NCBI GenBank assembly: GCA_001599715.1
Contig: BCHU01000005.1
Coordinates: 1,178,001 to 1,242,000 of the forward strand
Length of the DNA: 64,000 bases
Origin: Phaeotremella fagi
Lineage: Eukaryota; Basidiomycota; Tremellomycetes; Tremellales; Phaeotremellaceae
Direction: 5' to 3'
Positions 49,107 through 61,282 of this stretch are shown one piece after another. How positions within the stretch are numbered: position 1 is the stretch's first letter; the number at the start of each line of letters is the position of its first letter. The translations under genes were made by a program, and so were the position numbers. The notes under the pieces are model-generated. The model was given only the letters and a program-made list of their open reading frames with translations, had not been told where the DNA came from and searched no databases.

Positions 49107-52100
49107 ATGTCACAAAGAAGTCACAGTTCCAGATACAATCGACAACCCTCAGCGGAAGAAGGTGAATTAGATGACAACGGTTTACAACCAGCACCAGCAT
49201 CAGTACCAGCACCACCTCGAATTGGATTTCCTAACGGACGTAAATCATCGGTGACTGAAAAATGGATTAATCCACTTGACGCACCTGGACCATCTAAACG
49301 TAGTTCTAGTTTTAGCTTGTCACCTTCTAAATCGGATTTATCACTTCCACCGAAACCGTCTTCGCAGATTCCAACCACTAAGGATGTGTCGCCTTTGAAA
49401 GTTGTTAGACGTCGTTCACCTCCTGTTGAGTCTTCCAGGAATGGGAAAGAGGATAGGGAGAATAGAGATCAGTCGAGTAGAGAGGTGAAGGATAGGGATA
49501 GGGATTTGGGTTTTAGAGATTCGAGAGGGTTCAGAGATAAGGATAGAGAGCGAGGTAGGGATGGTCACAGAGATAGAGACAGGGAGAGGGATACGAGAGA
49601 TAGAGACAGAGATAGGGATAGAGAAAGAGACCCAAGGGATTCAAGAGTCAATTCACATCGACGTTCTTCACCCGATAACAACCCGTATAACCATTCTGAT
49701 TCCTCATACAGAAACGACAGCAGAGGTTGGGGTCGTCACGATTCAAGTAGAAGACAGTACGATCCACCACCACCACGAAACACGAATTTTTATGATAGTT
49801 TCAAACCTGGAGACTCTGGTTTACGCTATGACGATGATGAACCTCGTGGACGAGAACGCGATTATGGACATGGACGAGATGGAGATCGTGGGTATGGTGG
49901 TGGTAGATCTGGTCGATATGATGATCGGAATGATCGGCATTATGATGATGGGGATCGTTCGTATGAAGGAAATAGACACAGGGCTGATAGGAGCGATAAC
50001 TGGAGAGAAAGAGATTCTGATAACTACAAACCATTGGATAGGGATAGGGAAAGAGAGAAACCCAGAGATAGGGATAGAGACGACAGGAATAGAAGGATCA
50101 GTGGTGGAGATAGGGATAGAGATAGGAGTCACAAGAGTTTATCAGCAGATCGTGTCCCTTCACCAAAAGAGGAGAAAACGGAAGAAGGGGAACTAATCGA
50201 AGAAGAGCCAATTCCACGCAATGGTATACAAACCCCTCCTCTGCCAACGGAACTCGAATTCACTAATGACACCAAACCTATCAAAATCAAGAATCGTCCA
50301 ACCAAGATAGACAGTTCACCTATCATAATCAAAAATAGACCTACCAGCCGTTTATCTGATCTTTCTGGTCAAACATCACCCAAAGAACCAGGTTACGGGT
50401 CCAACGCTCCCCCTCCACCTGATGACGATATCCCACCACCTCCTACTTCATCTCCGCCACCGTCTTCAACAGTTCACGACGATTTTTCAACGCCCCAAAG
50501 TAATTCTTCACGTAAAACGACTGCTGTCGGTGAAAACGGTTCTCAACCTCAATCTATGGATGTTAAACCGATCAACAAACATCTATCGAGTACGAAATCG
50601 TTAATCAAGACTGATGATTTGGTTATGAGTGATACAAAGACTTCTGATCAAAATAATACGTCCAATTCAGTGCCCCATGCACCGAATCGCAATCTCCTCA
50701 ATCCAACTACAAGATCTTCAACGCCTAACGGTAAACATGACGTTAATCCTTATTCAACTAGTACCAAACCAAAAACTTTCACGCTTCCAAGTAAAGAGGA
50801 CGAGTTGATCAATTTGAATAAGACTTTCTTTGGTACCACTACGTTAGATAGTTATGATGTTGGGTCGAAATTGGGTGAAGGTACTTTTGGGTATGTTTCA
50901 AGTTTCTCAGTGAAATGAACGAATGGCTGATTCTCTCCTCAACAGTGTTGTCACTAAAGGTGTTGAGATTAGGACGGGCAGAGCTATTGCATTGAAGAAG
51001 CTTATTACCCACAATCCAAGGGATGGTGTAGGTTGTTTTGCCTTTCGGCGAATTCGAGTATTCTAATCTGTCAATAGGTTTCTGTTACGACCGTTCGTGA
51101 AATCAAGATATTGAAAGCGCTAGATCATCCCAATATTGTACCGATCATTGACATGGTCGTCGAAAGAAGTACGTACAGTCTTTGAACGTTTTCTAACCCC
51201 CCGAAAGAAATCCCTGGCGACCGAAGTAATCGTGGTGACGTGTTCATGGTCTTTCCATACATGGATCATGACCTATGCGGTCTACTTATGAATCCCGACT
51301 TCAAAATGTCTCACTCTTTAGCGAAACTTTTCATGAAACAGATATTAGAAGGAATGGCATATATTCACGCTGTACGTCTTTCCACTTTTTCGTCCAATAT
51401 CAGGATTCTGATCTGTCGTGTTTGTTAGAATAACTTCATCCATCGTGATATCAAATCTGCTAATATCTTAGTGGGCAAAGATGGTCAGATCATGATTGCA
51501 GATTTTGGACTGGCGCGAAGTTGGAGTCGAGACGCTTGGCTCCCACCTCATCTTGCTAATGAGTACACCAATATGGTGGTGACCAGATGGTATAGAGCAC
51601 CAGAATTATTATTGGGTGATACGCATTATGGACCAGCTGTTGATATGTGGAGTATAGGGTGGGTTTACTTCTTCTCGACGATGATCTTTACTTGATGACT
51701 GACGTGGACGTCTAGTTGTGTCCTTGGTGAACTCTATAATCGGGAACCCATTTTACCAGGTGACAGTGATCGCGATCAATTAGTTAAAATCTTTGCAAGA
51801 ATTGCTTTACCTTCACAAGAGTCTTTCCCTGGCTGGGATCAACTACCGGGATTCCCTGATGCCAAGGGATATCATTGGCAAGACACGACACTTCAAACAT
51901 CCATACTGGCATCAGCAAAAAATTGGAAGTAAGTTTTTCATTCCTTCAACCAAATCGAGTTAGTCACTAACGGATTATAGTATGGAGCGTCCAGGCGCTG
52001 ATCTTATGATGAAACTCTTAACGTTGGATCCTAAGAAACGATTGACTGCTCATGAAGCTTTGGATCATCCTTGGTTTTGGATATCACCTATTATTTCCCC

Positions 52101-52873
52101 TCTTGGAAAGTGAGTTGACGTTTCTAACCTAGTTGACGTCAACTAACAATGATACCAGAATGCCATCGGTCGAATCATCTCATGAAATGACAACTCGACA
52201 GAAGAAGGAACCTCCTCCCCAAGCTGTGAGACCTGTTTCGCAAGCAGTTCGACAAGCTCCCTCGCATAATCAGCATCAACATCGACAACATCAATCCTCA
52301 TGGGGCAATCAACAGAACTATAATCAAAACTCAAATAATAGAAACAATATGCCACCTCATTCTCAACCTGGTAATTATGGTCAACATCAACAACAACCCG
52401 GAGGACCTGGCGGCGGAGGCGGATTCAACCCTTATAACGCTCCTAATCAGGGATATCAAAACAATTCACATGGTTTCAATAACAGTTATCAGAATGTAAA
52501 TCAACATCAGAATCAACCTTATGGGATGTCTAATCAGTATATGAACAATGGAAGACCACAGAATCAATCGTGGCCACCACCGCAAGCACCACCGTTCATG
52601 CCCCCCGGACCTGGGGGCCCTGGAATGGTTCCACCACCCCCGTTCGCTTTAGCTGGACAAGCGTCCAATCAAAATTTAGGAAGATCTGGATTACCGCCAC
52701 CTCCTTTCCAGTTGGCTGGGAGTCGTCCTCCTAATATTGGTCCTCCTTCTCGATTCAACGGTCCTGGACCTGGACCAGGTGGTAACAAAAGAAGTCAACC
52801 TGGTTCACATTATACCGGTGACGAGAAAAGACCTAGACCTGATAGTAGAGATTTACCTTTGAATTATGGATGA
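49107..52873 (+). CDS. BUR1: BUR1/CDK9-like cyclin-dependent kinase with RD-rich leader
   Basis: Transcription-elongation kinase acting on the RNA polymerase II C-terminal domain and Spt5. Exons 49107-50890, 50946-51027, 51078-51168, 51208-51371, 51429-51658, 51716-51928, 51981-52108 and 52159-52873. The first about 580 residues are disordered: Ser/Pro-rich, then an Arg-Asp dipeptide region ([10 protein letters not shown]) and [12 protein letters not shown]. The kinase starts [20 protein letters not shown], with ALKKLI, the cyclin helix [55 protein letters not shown], an insert before [15 protein letters not shown], and DMWSIGCVLGEL. The C-terminus is Gln/Asn/Pro-rich ([16 protein letters not shown]). 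MDHDL plus the activation-segment insert favour BUR1 over CDC28 or CTK1. Confidence 0.87.
49440..50130 (+). repeat. Arg-Asp dipeptide-rich coding region
   Basis: Degenerate GATAGG/AGAGAT hexamers encode RD/RE dipeptides over more than 200 codons of BUR1. They alternate with Tyr/Gly-rich stretches. Confidence 0.75.
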
Positions 52874-52888
52874 TACGATAAGTTGTTG

Positions 52889-53413
52889 TCAATTGAGAAT
52901 ACGGTGGACTAGTATCCTGTTTGATATTGGTCGCGTTTTGATTTCCTTTACGTACAGTAGTCTTGTCTTTGACTTTTGGACATTGTTGTTCGTTTTATCA
53001 GCATCGTTTTGGTCATAGTTTGCATTTGTCATACACCGATAACATAGACAATCCCTTTTCTTGAATGCATGATTGACTCTCTTGACTGCGACTTTCTTGG
53101 TTTGCGAGGGCCAAGGGATGACCGGAGGCCGGGTGGATGATGATGTTGGTGGAGCAGGAACGAGGGGAGGGGTGATTGAGTTGAGGGTGAACACGACTTT
53201 GAAAGGGGGCCGTTCGATGTTGGGTACTGTGTATCCTCCAATCTGAGACCTCAGGACCTGATCGACATTTAAACAGTTGAAGAAATCCAATCTCAGTTCA
53301 GTTATTTGAAGATTCGTTACTTGGTAGATGTGGCAATTTGATTGTCTCAATCCGGTATGGTTTTCAAATGCCACTTCAAGTTCAAACTTCTGGTACATCT
53401 CACTCGTACGCAT
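52889..53413 (-). CDS. Hypothetical protein, 174 aa
   Basis: Not recognised. The first true ATG of the open frame is at 53413 (MRTSEMYQKFELEVAFEN). Middle text is ordered (CHIYQVTNLQITELRLDFFN, PPFKVVFTLNSITPPLVPAP) and ends in a basic tail with CLCYRCMTNAN. It is convergent with BUR1, with only a 15-bp gap between stop codons, so the mRNAs must overlap. It could be a chance frame in the BUR1 3' region. Intron-free, which is rare here. Confidence 0.45.
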   Translation of the reverse strand: MRTSEMYQKFELEVAFENHTGLRQSNCHIYQVTNLQITELRLDFFNCLNVDQVLRSQIGGYTVPNIERPPFKVVFTLNSITPPLVPAPPTSSSTRPPVIPWPSQTKKVAVKRVNHAFKKRDCLCYRCMTNANYDQNDADKTNNNVQKSKTRLLYVKEIKTRPISNRILVHRILN

Positions 53414-54064
53414 ACAATCCACCAATCCACTACCCCTATCTACCTCGGTTTAATTTGGAAAGTAAATCCTAAAGTTAATAAAAGCAGGAATATGGCAACT
53501 TGCCTACGCAAACGTTAACCGAGGAGATTTGTCAAATAATTCCCACGAACAAAGCTTAAGCTAAGCCTCACGGTCTTTTGCTCCGTTTCATCTTCAATTT
53601 TCAGCATTACGGAAAGACTATTTTAAACAACGGCATCCACTGCCTTACTACCCGAATCTAAATGTTGTTAATTTAATATCTGCACTGACGATCTTTATGT
53701 TATAACGACTTCCCGAAATGTACCACTTACGTTATTGAACCTTGAATTCGCTTTCAAAATCTAATCAGCAAATTCGTAAAGTCTAATTCAATTTCTTGGT
53801 CGTCTGGTATACGTGAGATAGTTTGTAGGGAGACCAAGGGTCTGTGAGATAAGTTAAATTGAAAGAGTTGTCAAAGCTTCAATTGGATTGAGTGGATTGT
53901 GATAGCGGTAAACATGGATACTAGACATATATATACAGAGTCAAATCAAGACGAAAAACCTCATTCTCTCCCACAGCATATTTCATATTTCTCTCCCCTT
54001 GTTTATTTGAACTTTTATTCTTTCTCTTCTTCATTATCGTTGCTCCAGAAAAGACTCTTGTGAA
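53414..54064. other. Intergenic region upstream of the DUF6534-type gene
   Basis: About 650 AT-rich bases. A promoter-like pyrimidine-rich stretch (53960-54040) lies just before the start codon. No gene was recognised. Confidence 0.45.
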
Positions 54065-55806
54065 ATGAGCTTTCAACTCACTCCGGCTGATGAACTTGAG
54101 AAAGCTGCTTTCCTCAAATCAGGAAATCTTCTTGCTAGTTTTGCACCAGATTTCGCTGGGTAAGTCTATATTCCGACCTAATCGATCTTAAAGTCACTGA
54201 TCACCAAATTAGCCTGGGAGTTGACGCTTTCATGTTTGGCGTTTGTTGTCATCAAACTCTGATTTGGTTCAGATATTGTCGTGAACGTGAAAAGACCATC
54301 ACGCTGGTTTTGGTGGTAAGTTCACAACCTCGTTCTCAGTAAACGTACGATATACAATTTACTGATCCATCTCAAGTCCTGGGGTCTTCTTTTCAGTGCC
54401 ATCGTTACTGGCTTGTAAGTCGATTCTGAACTTCGACACTGTATTTGATTCGATTGACTCAAAAATCGAATAGAAGTTGGGCTTTGGTCATTGAAGATTT
54501 CGCTACTAATTTTGGTCATTTCGCTATTTTTGGTTCAATCTCCAATTGTAGGTCAGACCTTTTAACAACAAACACTTCAGTTGATTGACGTACGTCTACA
54601 GTATTTTTCTGGTTAGTTTGGCCAGACGTCGCTGTCATTTTTCCTGTTCAGGTGAGTTTTTAAAATCCCAATTGCCTCTCGAATCCTTTCCTAACTTCAT
54701 TTAGTTGTTCTATATCGAACGTGCATACGTTCTGAACGGCAGAAATAAATTCTTAGCTGGGTTCTTGATTCTCGTCTGGTGAGATTAAACCTACTTTTTG
54801 TAGATATTTGGACATTCGTTGATAGTTGTTGTTCAGTCTTACCGGGGCTGTTTGTGGTATCGCTGCAAGAGCTACTTTTATCAACATTCAAGATCTACAT
54901 CTTGTAGTGAGTCCATTGAATTCTCTAACAGCGTAACGTCTGTTTCGATTCTGATATGTTATCACTTTATTTCAGATAGTTCAAAATTTACTTTGGGTAT
55001 GGGTAAGTTGTTCAATCTAAAAACAAGTAACTGCTATTCGGCGATGTTGACAGTACCCAAATTTAGGTTGGTGCGACAGCCATTGGTGATATTCTTATTA
55101 CAGCACTGGTATTATGGGGGTTATACAAATCAAGAACCGGATGGCAAGGGACAGATTCATTGGTTAAAAGATTGATCAAATTTTCTTTAGAATCTCAACT
55201 CCCCCCAACTTTATTGTAAGTGAAAAATCGAATCTCCATGATCATCATTTTTGACGAGTTGATTCAGTGCAACTATTTTCTTCATCATTTGGTGTGTACT
55301 GGGTTCAAAACCGATAACATCCTTCTTCGAGTGAGTAATTTTACTTGATCACATACATACGCAGTTTGAACAGCGCACTCATACTTTAATGCACCTCTTC
55401 TAGAATCTCAATGTCGAAATTCTACTTCAGTGGAGTTATTTGGGTTTTGAATTCGAAATTCAAGCTTCGTCATCAAATAGCCAGTGAAGGGCCACTTCAA
55501 AGAGTAAGCAACATTCGCTCCATGAATCCCACCAAGAAACACCGCTAAATTGTACTTCGACAGCAAACTGGAAAGAAAAGTCGCCACAATGTCCCTGTAT
55601 CACGTTTAGAAGTGAGTTTCATGATCAATGAAGGTTTTGTTGACGACTAGGATTTCCCTCTTGATGATATTGTAACTGCATCAAAACCTCATTTACCTCT
55701 CACCCATGGAAATCTACATGTCGTTGACGAAGAGAATTCAGCGCATCGAATGGATTATGTCAACAATCCTTCAGAAGTGAAACTCAACTATAACGAAGCT
55801 GCTTGA
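54065..55806 (+). CDS. Basidiomycete seven-helix membrane protein (DUF6534 type)
   Basis: About 14 very short exons. Spliced peptides show a multi-pass protein: TFAPDF-like start ASFAPDFAGLGVDAFMFGVC, HQTLIWFRYCREREKTITLV, ALVIEDFATNFGHFAIFGSI, YIERAYVLNGRNKFLAGFLI, LTGAVCGIAARATFINIQDL, VGATAIGDILITALVLWGLY, KSRTGWQGTDSLVKRLIKF, LLATIFFIIWCVLGSKPITS, then FEISMSKFYFSGVIWVLNSK. The last phrase resembles the C-terminal core of DUF6534 proteins, a large basidiomycete family of unknown function. The cytosolic tail is polar and ends in NYNEAA. Family assignment rests on motif recall and topology. Confidence 0.7.
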
Positions 55807-56409
55807 GGTATACATTGAGTGGGTTTAGATATGAATGTGGTGGTTCTATAGAAGTACTGTGCGCTGCTGTTTCATTGTAGAATGCCAGGTTAGATTTTGA
55901 TGCATGAATAGAATGAATTTTTATGTTTCAGATGGTTGGGTTACATGCTAGATTTTTTCGAATTACGTCTGCATTACATACTTGGACATACTCATTTTGT
56001 AACCTTGTACCTCGTGCCAAGTTTTGTAGCCTGCCTGCAGCCAAATTGCCAAGGTTCAGTTAGTGTCAGGTAGTGCCACGGACACCGCTTTTTCGGTTCC
56101 CTCGTTGATATTTGGGGGTAGTAAGCAGGGGGACGGAGGGGAGGGGGGTAGAGTAGAGTATGCTATGTAATTGTATGGATGCATGCATCTACTTCAACTT
56201 GTTCTTATTATTACTTACTTGTAAATATTACAGTTATTACATAGTGCTGTACAGAGTACAGTAGGAAAGGGAAAGGACATTCAAACTGAATTAAACAACA
56301 CTCTTACGCAAAAGATAAACAAACCCTTATCTCAAATCCTTCATTCTTTCTTCCTTCTATCAATACCTTCTTTATCTCAACAAAAAGATCTGTCGATCAA
56401 CATATTACA
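55807..56409. other. Intergenic region before the sensor-like gene
   Basis: 603 bp with poly-purine patches near 56110-56150 and no convincing gene. Confidence 0.45.
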
Positions 56410-56910
56410 ATGGCTGACGGTGAGTACCAATGTTCTAGTCCCAAGATCTCTCTCCCTCTCCTTTAATACATATCCATCTCCCGTTCAATTAAACAATGTA
56501 CCTACATACCTCTCCCGCACCATCCTTCCCCACATCAGGGCTACGAAGGAAGAAAAAAATTATCCTTCATTCCTACATAGCTTTTTAGCGTGTTCCAAGG
56601 TAAAAAATCACAGGGATCGTTGGTAGGCTCATGATGAATAGTGGGGGTTCGATGGCTATGCTGCGTGTCACGTTGATAGATTTTTATTCTTTGGATTTTG
56701 ATTTCATGGTACGAGAGACAATCGTTTAATCGCATTTTTCTTAACGATCTCAAGATCTGCGGAATTTCTTCCTCAACCCCCCCTCGTTTCTTCTATACTG
56801 CGCATCCTGACGTCTTCGTCTCGTGCTGGAGATTGTATTCTCACTTCTTTTTGTATTATTTTTTTCAACAGGTTACTCGTTTTCCTTTGAATTATCAAAG
56901 GAAATTTGAT
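56410..56910 (+). other. Candidate spliced upstream ORF in the leader of the sensor-like gene
   Basis: An ATG at 56410 begins MAD and runs straight into a strong GTGAGT donor at 56420. A good acceptor with a long pyrimidine tract (TTTTTTTCAACAG) ends at 56871. Splicing these gives a 15-codon ORF, MADGYSFSFELSKEI, with a stop before 56911. The main ATG is at 57014. The 452-nt intron would be about ten times the local norm. Alternatively the ATG begins an unrelated transcript. Confidence 0.4.
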
Positions 56911-57013
56911 TGTCTCACTCTCATTCTCACTCTCGAACTCTATTATATTTTCCATCCTCATCGATCACTCCAACTCCAACACCATCAAATCTTTTACATT
57001 TTACTAACGAAAC

Positions 57014-58454
57014 ATGTCCTCTTCCTCACGAATAAATTCAGCTTCATCACTCTCATCGGCGCTTTCGTCCGCCTTGTCTTCAGCTCTTTCATCAGCTTCG
57101 TCCAGGATATCAGCCTCTTCGGTGGTTTCATCGAATCCTGTATCATCCTCCAACCCTGTATCCAGTTCGAATCCCGTGTCGTCGTCTCAACCAGTTTCTA
57201 GTCCTCCAGTTTCTTCAAATCCTGCATCGTCTTCTTCACCAATTAGTCAATCTCAATCAATCACCTCACCTGTATCCAACTCTGTTAGCAACACTGGTAG
57301 TGTGACGACTAATCCTGTTAGTACTGGTTCGGTTAGTACTACGTCGCAACAATCAACTAGTTATGTGTAAGTTTATATCTTGTTATACCGTTAGCCTTTG
57401 CTGATTGTTTGTTGCTCAGCGTTGTCACTGTGACAGATGGTAATGGTTCAGCTCATACCACCTCTACAGCAATTGTAACTGGAGCTGATGGTGGAAGCGG
57501 TGGATCAAGCAAATCTAGTGAGTTTTGGATGATCATTTATGTAATCTTGAGGCTGACCTATTCTTAGACGTCGGTGCCATTGTTGGTGGTGTCGTAGGTG
57601 GTGTTGGTGGTTTAGCTATCTTGGCTGTTCTTTTGTGGTTCTTCTGCATCAGAAGAAAGAGACAGCAGGAGGAAGCGTTTGACGACAAGATGGTCAGTTC
57701 AATTATTTTTGACCATAAGCTATCGACTAACTGAATCTATTTAGTTTGACCCGTCACGTAACAGACACTCAACTGGTGATCCTCTTGACTTGCTATCTCC
57801 CTCAGTACCTGCTGTAGGTGGTGTTGGTGCAGCAGCAGCCGATAGTCATGTCGAACCTTATCCTTACTCTCCACCTCCAACCCAACAAGCAGCTTATGAT
57901 CCTTACGCTCATGCTCCTAGTGCTATGCCCGATCCTCGTGATTATCTAGGTGGAGCAGGAAGTGCATATCCACCATACGGATCTTTGGAAGGTGGTTACG
58001 GCGCTGCAGCACTTGGTGCAGGTGCAGGTGCAGCAGGCGCATACGCAGCTCAAGGTTACGGATCATCATACGACGGTTCATCTTCATACGCTTCCCAACC
58101 ATCAGCACCAACCTCAGCAGCAGCGGCTAAACAAAGAGAAGCCGAATCAGAACGTCAACGTAACAGACAAAGTGTTGGTTATTCAACTGCCCCAGTAGCA
58201 GGTTCATCGAATCTTCATCACAGACAATCAAGTCACGGTAGTCAAGATGGCGTTTCTGATCCTACAAGTCCTAACCCTTCCGATCGTAGATCTGGAGTTT
58301 ATCAACATACCGACGCCATGTCGGCACCTGAGGAAGCGGATGATGAAGCTTTAACTGAGATTCCACCCAAGTAAGTGGTGTTTTTTTTTGTTCAATTCGT
58401 TGAATGGATACTGATGTTTGGTTGTGATTCAGCTATAATTCAATCTCTAGATAG
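57014..58454 (+). CDS. Serine-rich single-pass membrane protein, sensor-like
   Basis: The layout resembles Wsc/Mid2-type cell-surface stress sensors: a Ser/Thr-rich ectodomain, one helix, and a cytosolic tail. Exons 57014-57366, 57420-57520, 57568-57690, 57745-58371 and 58433-58454 approximately. The N-terminal 120 residues are almost pure Ser/Ala/Pro/Val with SSNPVSS repeats. TTSTAIVTGADGGSGGSS precedes the helix VGGVGGLAILAVLLWFFC, followed by basic IRRKRQQ. The tail is Pro/Tyr/Gly/Ala-rich (YPYSPPPTQQAAYDPYAHAP) and ends NYNSISR. No classical signal peptide is visible; a reverse signal-anchor would be needed. Confidence 0.78.
57120..57240 (+). repeat. SSNPVSS tandem repeats in the ectodomain
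   Basis: Five to six units of about 18-21 bp encode SNPVSS or close variants (SQPVSS, PPVSSNP). They are a likely length-variable, O-mannosylated region. Confidence 0.8.
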
Positions 58455-58825
58455 GGAGCATGAGTGAAAATGTGGAGATGGACGGATGATTGAATATTGT
58501 TTATATCGTTACTCTTTCGGTTTTTCACAGCCATTTACTAGTACTGTTCATTCTCTTATTTCTATAGTTAGTCATGGTTCATGTTAATCTTGTTTATTCG
58601 TTGTTTCTGTTGGTGTTTCTGTTTTCTTTGTTATATTATAATTAGTATATATGCAGAGTGGTAGTGGTACTCGATGCCACATTGATTATAACGCCGTATC
58701 ACCGTCTTCGCGAGTGATTTTGTTGTTGCCTCGGTGTACCTGTAGTTGTCAACAAACTCAAAGTAGAATTAGAGTTAACAATATTCAACTTTCAACTGTC
58801 AACATTCAACATACATCCAACTACC
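58455..58825. other. Intergenic region, sensor-like gene to SGO1
   Basis: 371 AT-rich bases; the 3' flank and the shugoshin promoter. No gene recognised. Confidence 0.45.
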
Positions 58826-60892
58826 ATGTCTCAGAATAGAAGACCAAGAACCTCAATAGGTGGTATAGTATCTTCAACCTCAAACTCAAAGTTAGCTGCA
58901 GACGGTTCATTAACTCAAATACAAGAATTCGATCAATGTGAGTAGACAACTGGTTTGAGTTGCAGAGCAGAGTTTAACTGAATATAATCATTAGTTCGAA
59001 GAAAACACAGTAAACAGAATAAAGAGATTATAGCGTGAGTTCCACAACGACTATTAGCCATAGCTCGAATTCCAACTGATCGTTCAACAGGGACAACATC
59101 AATCGGAAAGCTAACATCAAGGTTCTACAGGATGAAGTGCATGCCCTCCAAATTGAGATTCTACAGATCAGAGGTGCATATTCTGCGTTGTACATGGAGA
59201 ATGTGAGATTGAAGAAGCAATCATCGACAAAAGTTTTAGATGACGTGAGTTGAAGTACAGTCATAAGACTCAATCACTGACTATGATCTTCAGACAACTC
59301 GACAAGCGATTGATCAAATCCTAGCTTCTATACCGGCTTTACAGAAATTACGTGGGGATGGTTCAAACGTCGATAACTCGGTTTTTGAACGACAACCACC
59401 TTTACCTACGACTGTTCAGTTTGGGTCTTGGAGAACGTTGGGTAATTCGATAGCCACCCATCCTGCTGCTAGTGGTTCGGCGAAAATCGGTTTGGGTTCT
59501 GTTAATGAAGGTATTGAGTTGGGGAGTGAGAGTGAGAATGAATTGATCGTTCCGGTTCCGGTTTCTACTGTGAGGATATCTGATAAGATGTAAGTTGATA
59601 CTTGTAAGACTTGAATTGTTGACTTACCCATTTAACAGATCTAAACGTCGAAGTAGTTCTATTGGTTCTACCGCTGCACCTCGTTCACCACTTCCTACAT
59701 CTTTACGTGAAATACTATTAAAAACAAAGAACGCATCCCCAGCATCATCATCTCCATTATCCTCTCTATCATCCTCCTCATCCTCACCTTCACCAAAGAA
59801 ACATATTCCATTAACAGCTACCAAACCGATCAGGAGACGACGTGAGAGTGGCATCATCGTTCCTAGATCACGGTCAGCTACCCCACCTACGACGGAGAAC
59901 GAAATCGACCAAGGCGATGTATCAGAATGGGATGAGGGATCTCAGATCCATCTGACACCTGAAGACGTTGCTGTTCTGCAGGAAGAGAAGAGCGTTGAGA
60001 ATTTGATCGATGATGAGGAATCGGAGGAGGATGATATTGTTACCGGTAGTAGTACTGGCGATAAAGGTAAAGGAAAAGGAAAGAACAAGGTTGTTGTTGA
60101 TGGGGCGAAAGTTAAAGATATCGCTGCTAGATTGAGCGTCGCTAGGAAAGGTTCACCAGAGAAAGGAGGAAATAATGGTAAGCCGTCAAGTTGTGTACGA
60201 TCAGACGTTGAATAGCTGAACAATGTTCCTCTGTAGACACCACACCTAAAGCGGAATCATCTCGAACATCATCCCCAACGTCCAGTTCTACATTACAAGA
60301 CGACGAAAACGGAAGAAACAGACGTGCACGTAAGAGTGTTAGTTACAAGGAGCCAAGTTTAACAAAGTCAGTTGTTTTAATACAGCTTTCACGAAACTTT
60401 GATTTAACACGGAGCTTTAGGAAAATGAGAAAACCAGACGGTGATGATGAATACTCGAAATTATCTCAACCTAGATCATCAATCCTTTCTCGTCAAAGTC
60501 TCGGACCTAATCTTGAAGTTGTCAAATCGTTGACGACGGATATGGAGAGGGTGCCAACTCCGATTCCAAGGATTGCTACTCGAACTTCACCTAGGAAATC
60601 GGATAGTCCATCCCAACCACCTACTACTTCGGTTAGAGAAACTTTGGGTGATGTGATTTTGAATGGACGTGTTGAACGTCCGAACTCTGAGATCAGGAAG
60701 AAGAGTATATCATCGACGTCAACATCGACATCGAGTGGTACTGGTAATCTCGGGTTCAGTAGGTTAAATTTAGGAGATGAGGATAAACCTTTTGGTCATA
60801 GTCTGGTGAACAAGAATACTGGCGGTAGTGGACGCAGTGCTAGTGGTCATGCAAGGGAAATAAAAAGTAGAAGAAACAGTACGGCTGTTTGA
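58826..60892 (+). CDS. SGO1: Shugoshin (SGO1)
   Basis: Protects centromeric cohesin by recruiting PP2A. Exons 58826-58937, 58995-59034, 59091-59244, 59294-59589, 59639-60177, 60237-60366 and 60421-60892. The N-terminal homodimer coiled coil reads FRRKHSKQNKEIIADNINRK, KVLQDEVHALQIEILQIRG, and YSALYMENVRLKKQ. The C-terminal SGO basic motif, created by splicing, reads NRRARKSVSYKEPSLTKKMR, which matches the Shugoshin C-terminal signature that binds phosphorylated histone H2A. The centre is Ser-rich and acidic, as in fungal shugoshins. One shugoshin is usual in fungi; whether a second exists elsewhere is unknown. Confidence 0.9.
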
Positions 60893-61282
60893 TTGGGCTG
60901 GGTTGGGGTTGGTTGTATAATAGATTTTATAATTACGACCGTCGTTAAATGAGATGGAGTGGAGTTTTTGTACATGATACTTATGAACGTAGTGTTTTTT
61001 TTTTTTTCAAGTGCTTTTGGGAAAGAAGTTTATACATCATGGAAACGTTTTGTTTATGAGATTTATCGTTATTTGTTTTTTATTCGTTGCTTGAATTCGG
61101 ATTCTGGATTTGGGAGTGGAATGGGACTATGAGAATATGATTGAAATGAGGTGAGAAGGATGAGATGAGGAAATGAAGAAAAACATAGCCATAGTACAAG
61201 GAATATCAAAAGGGATATCTCCATCGAAATGAGTGATCCATCGCGATCGAAGATCTAAGCACCGCCCATACCTAAATGCAAG
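60893..61282. other. Convergent intergenic region with poly-T run
   Basis: 390 bp between convergent SGO1 and the GET5-like gene. It contains a run of about 15 T near 60995. No gene recognised. Confidence 0.5.

Noticed and set aside
49561..50196. Met/Ile/Glu-rich frame within BUR1
   Set aside because: Shadow of the Arg-Asp repeat codons in another frame.
56698..57201. 167-codon plus-strand frame rich in Phe and Leu
   Set aside because: It is out of frame with the serine-rich gene and its hydrophobic look comes from the pyrimidine-rich leader; no splice logic supports it.
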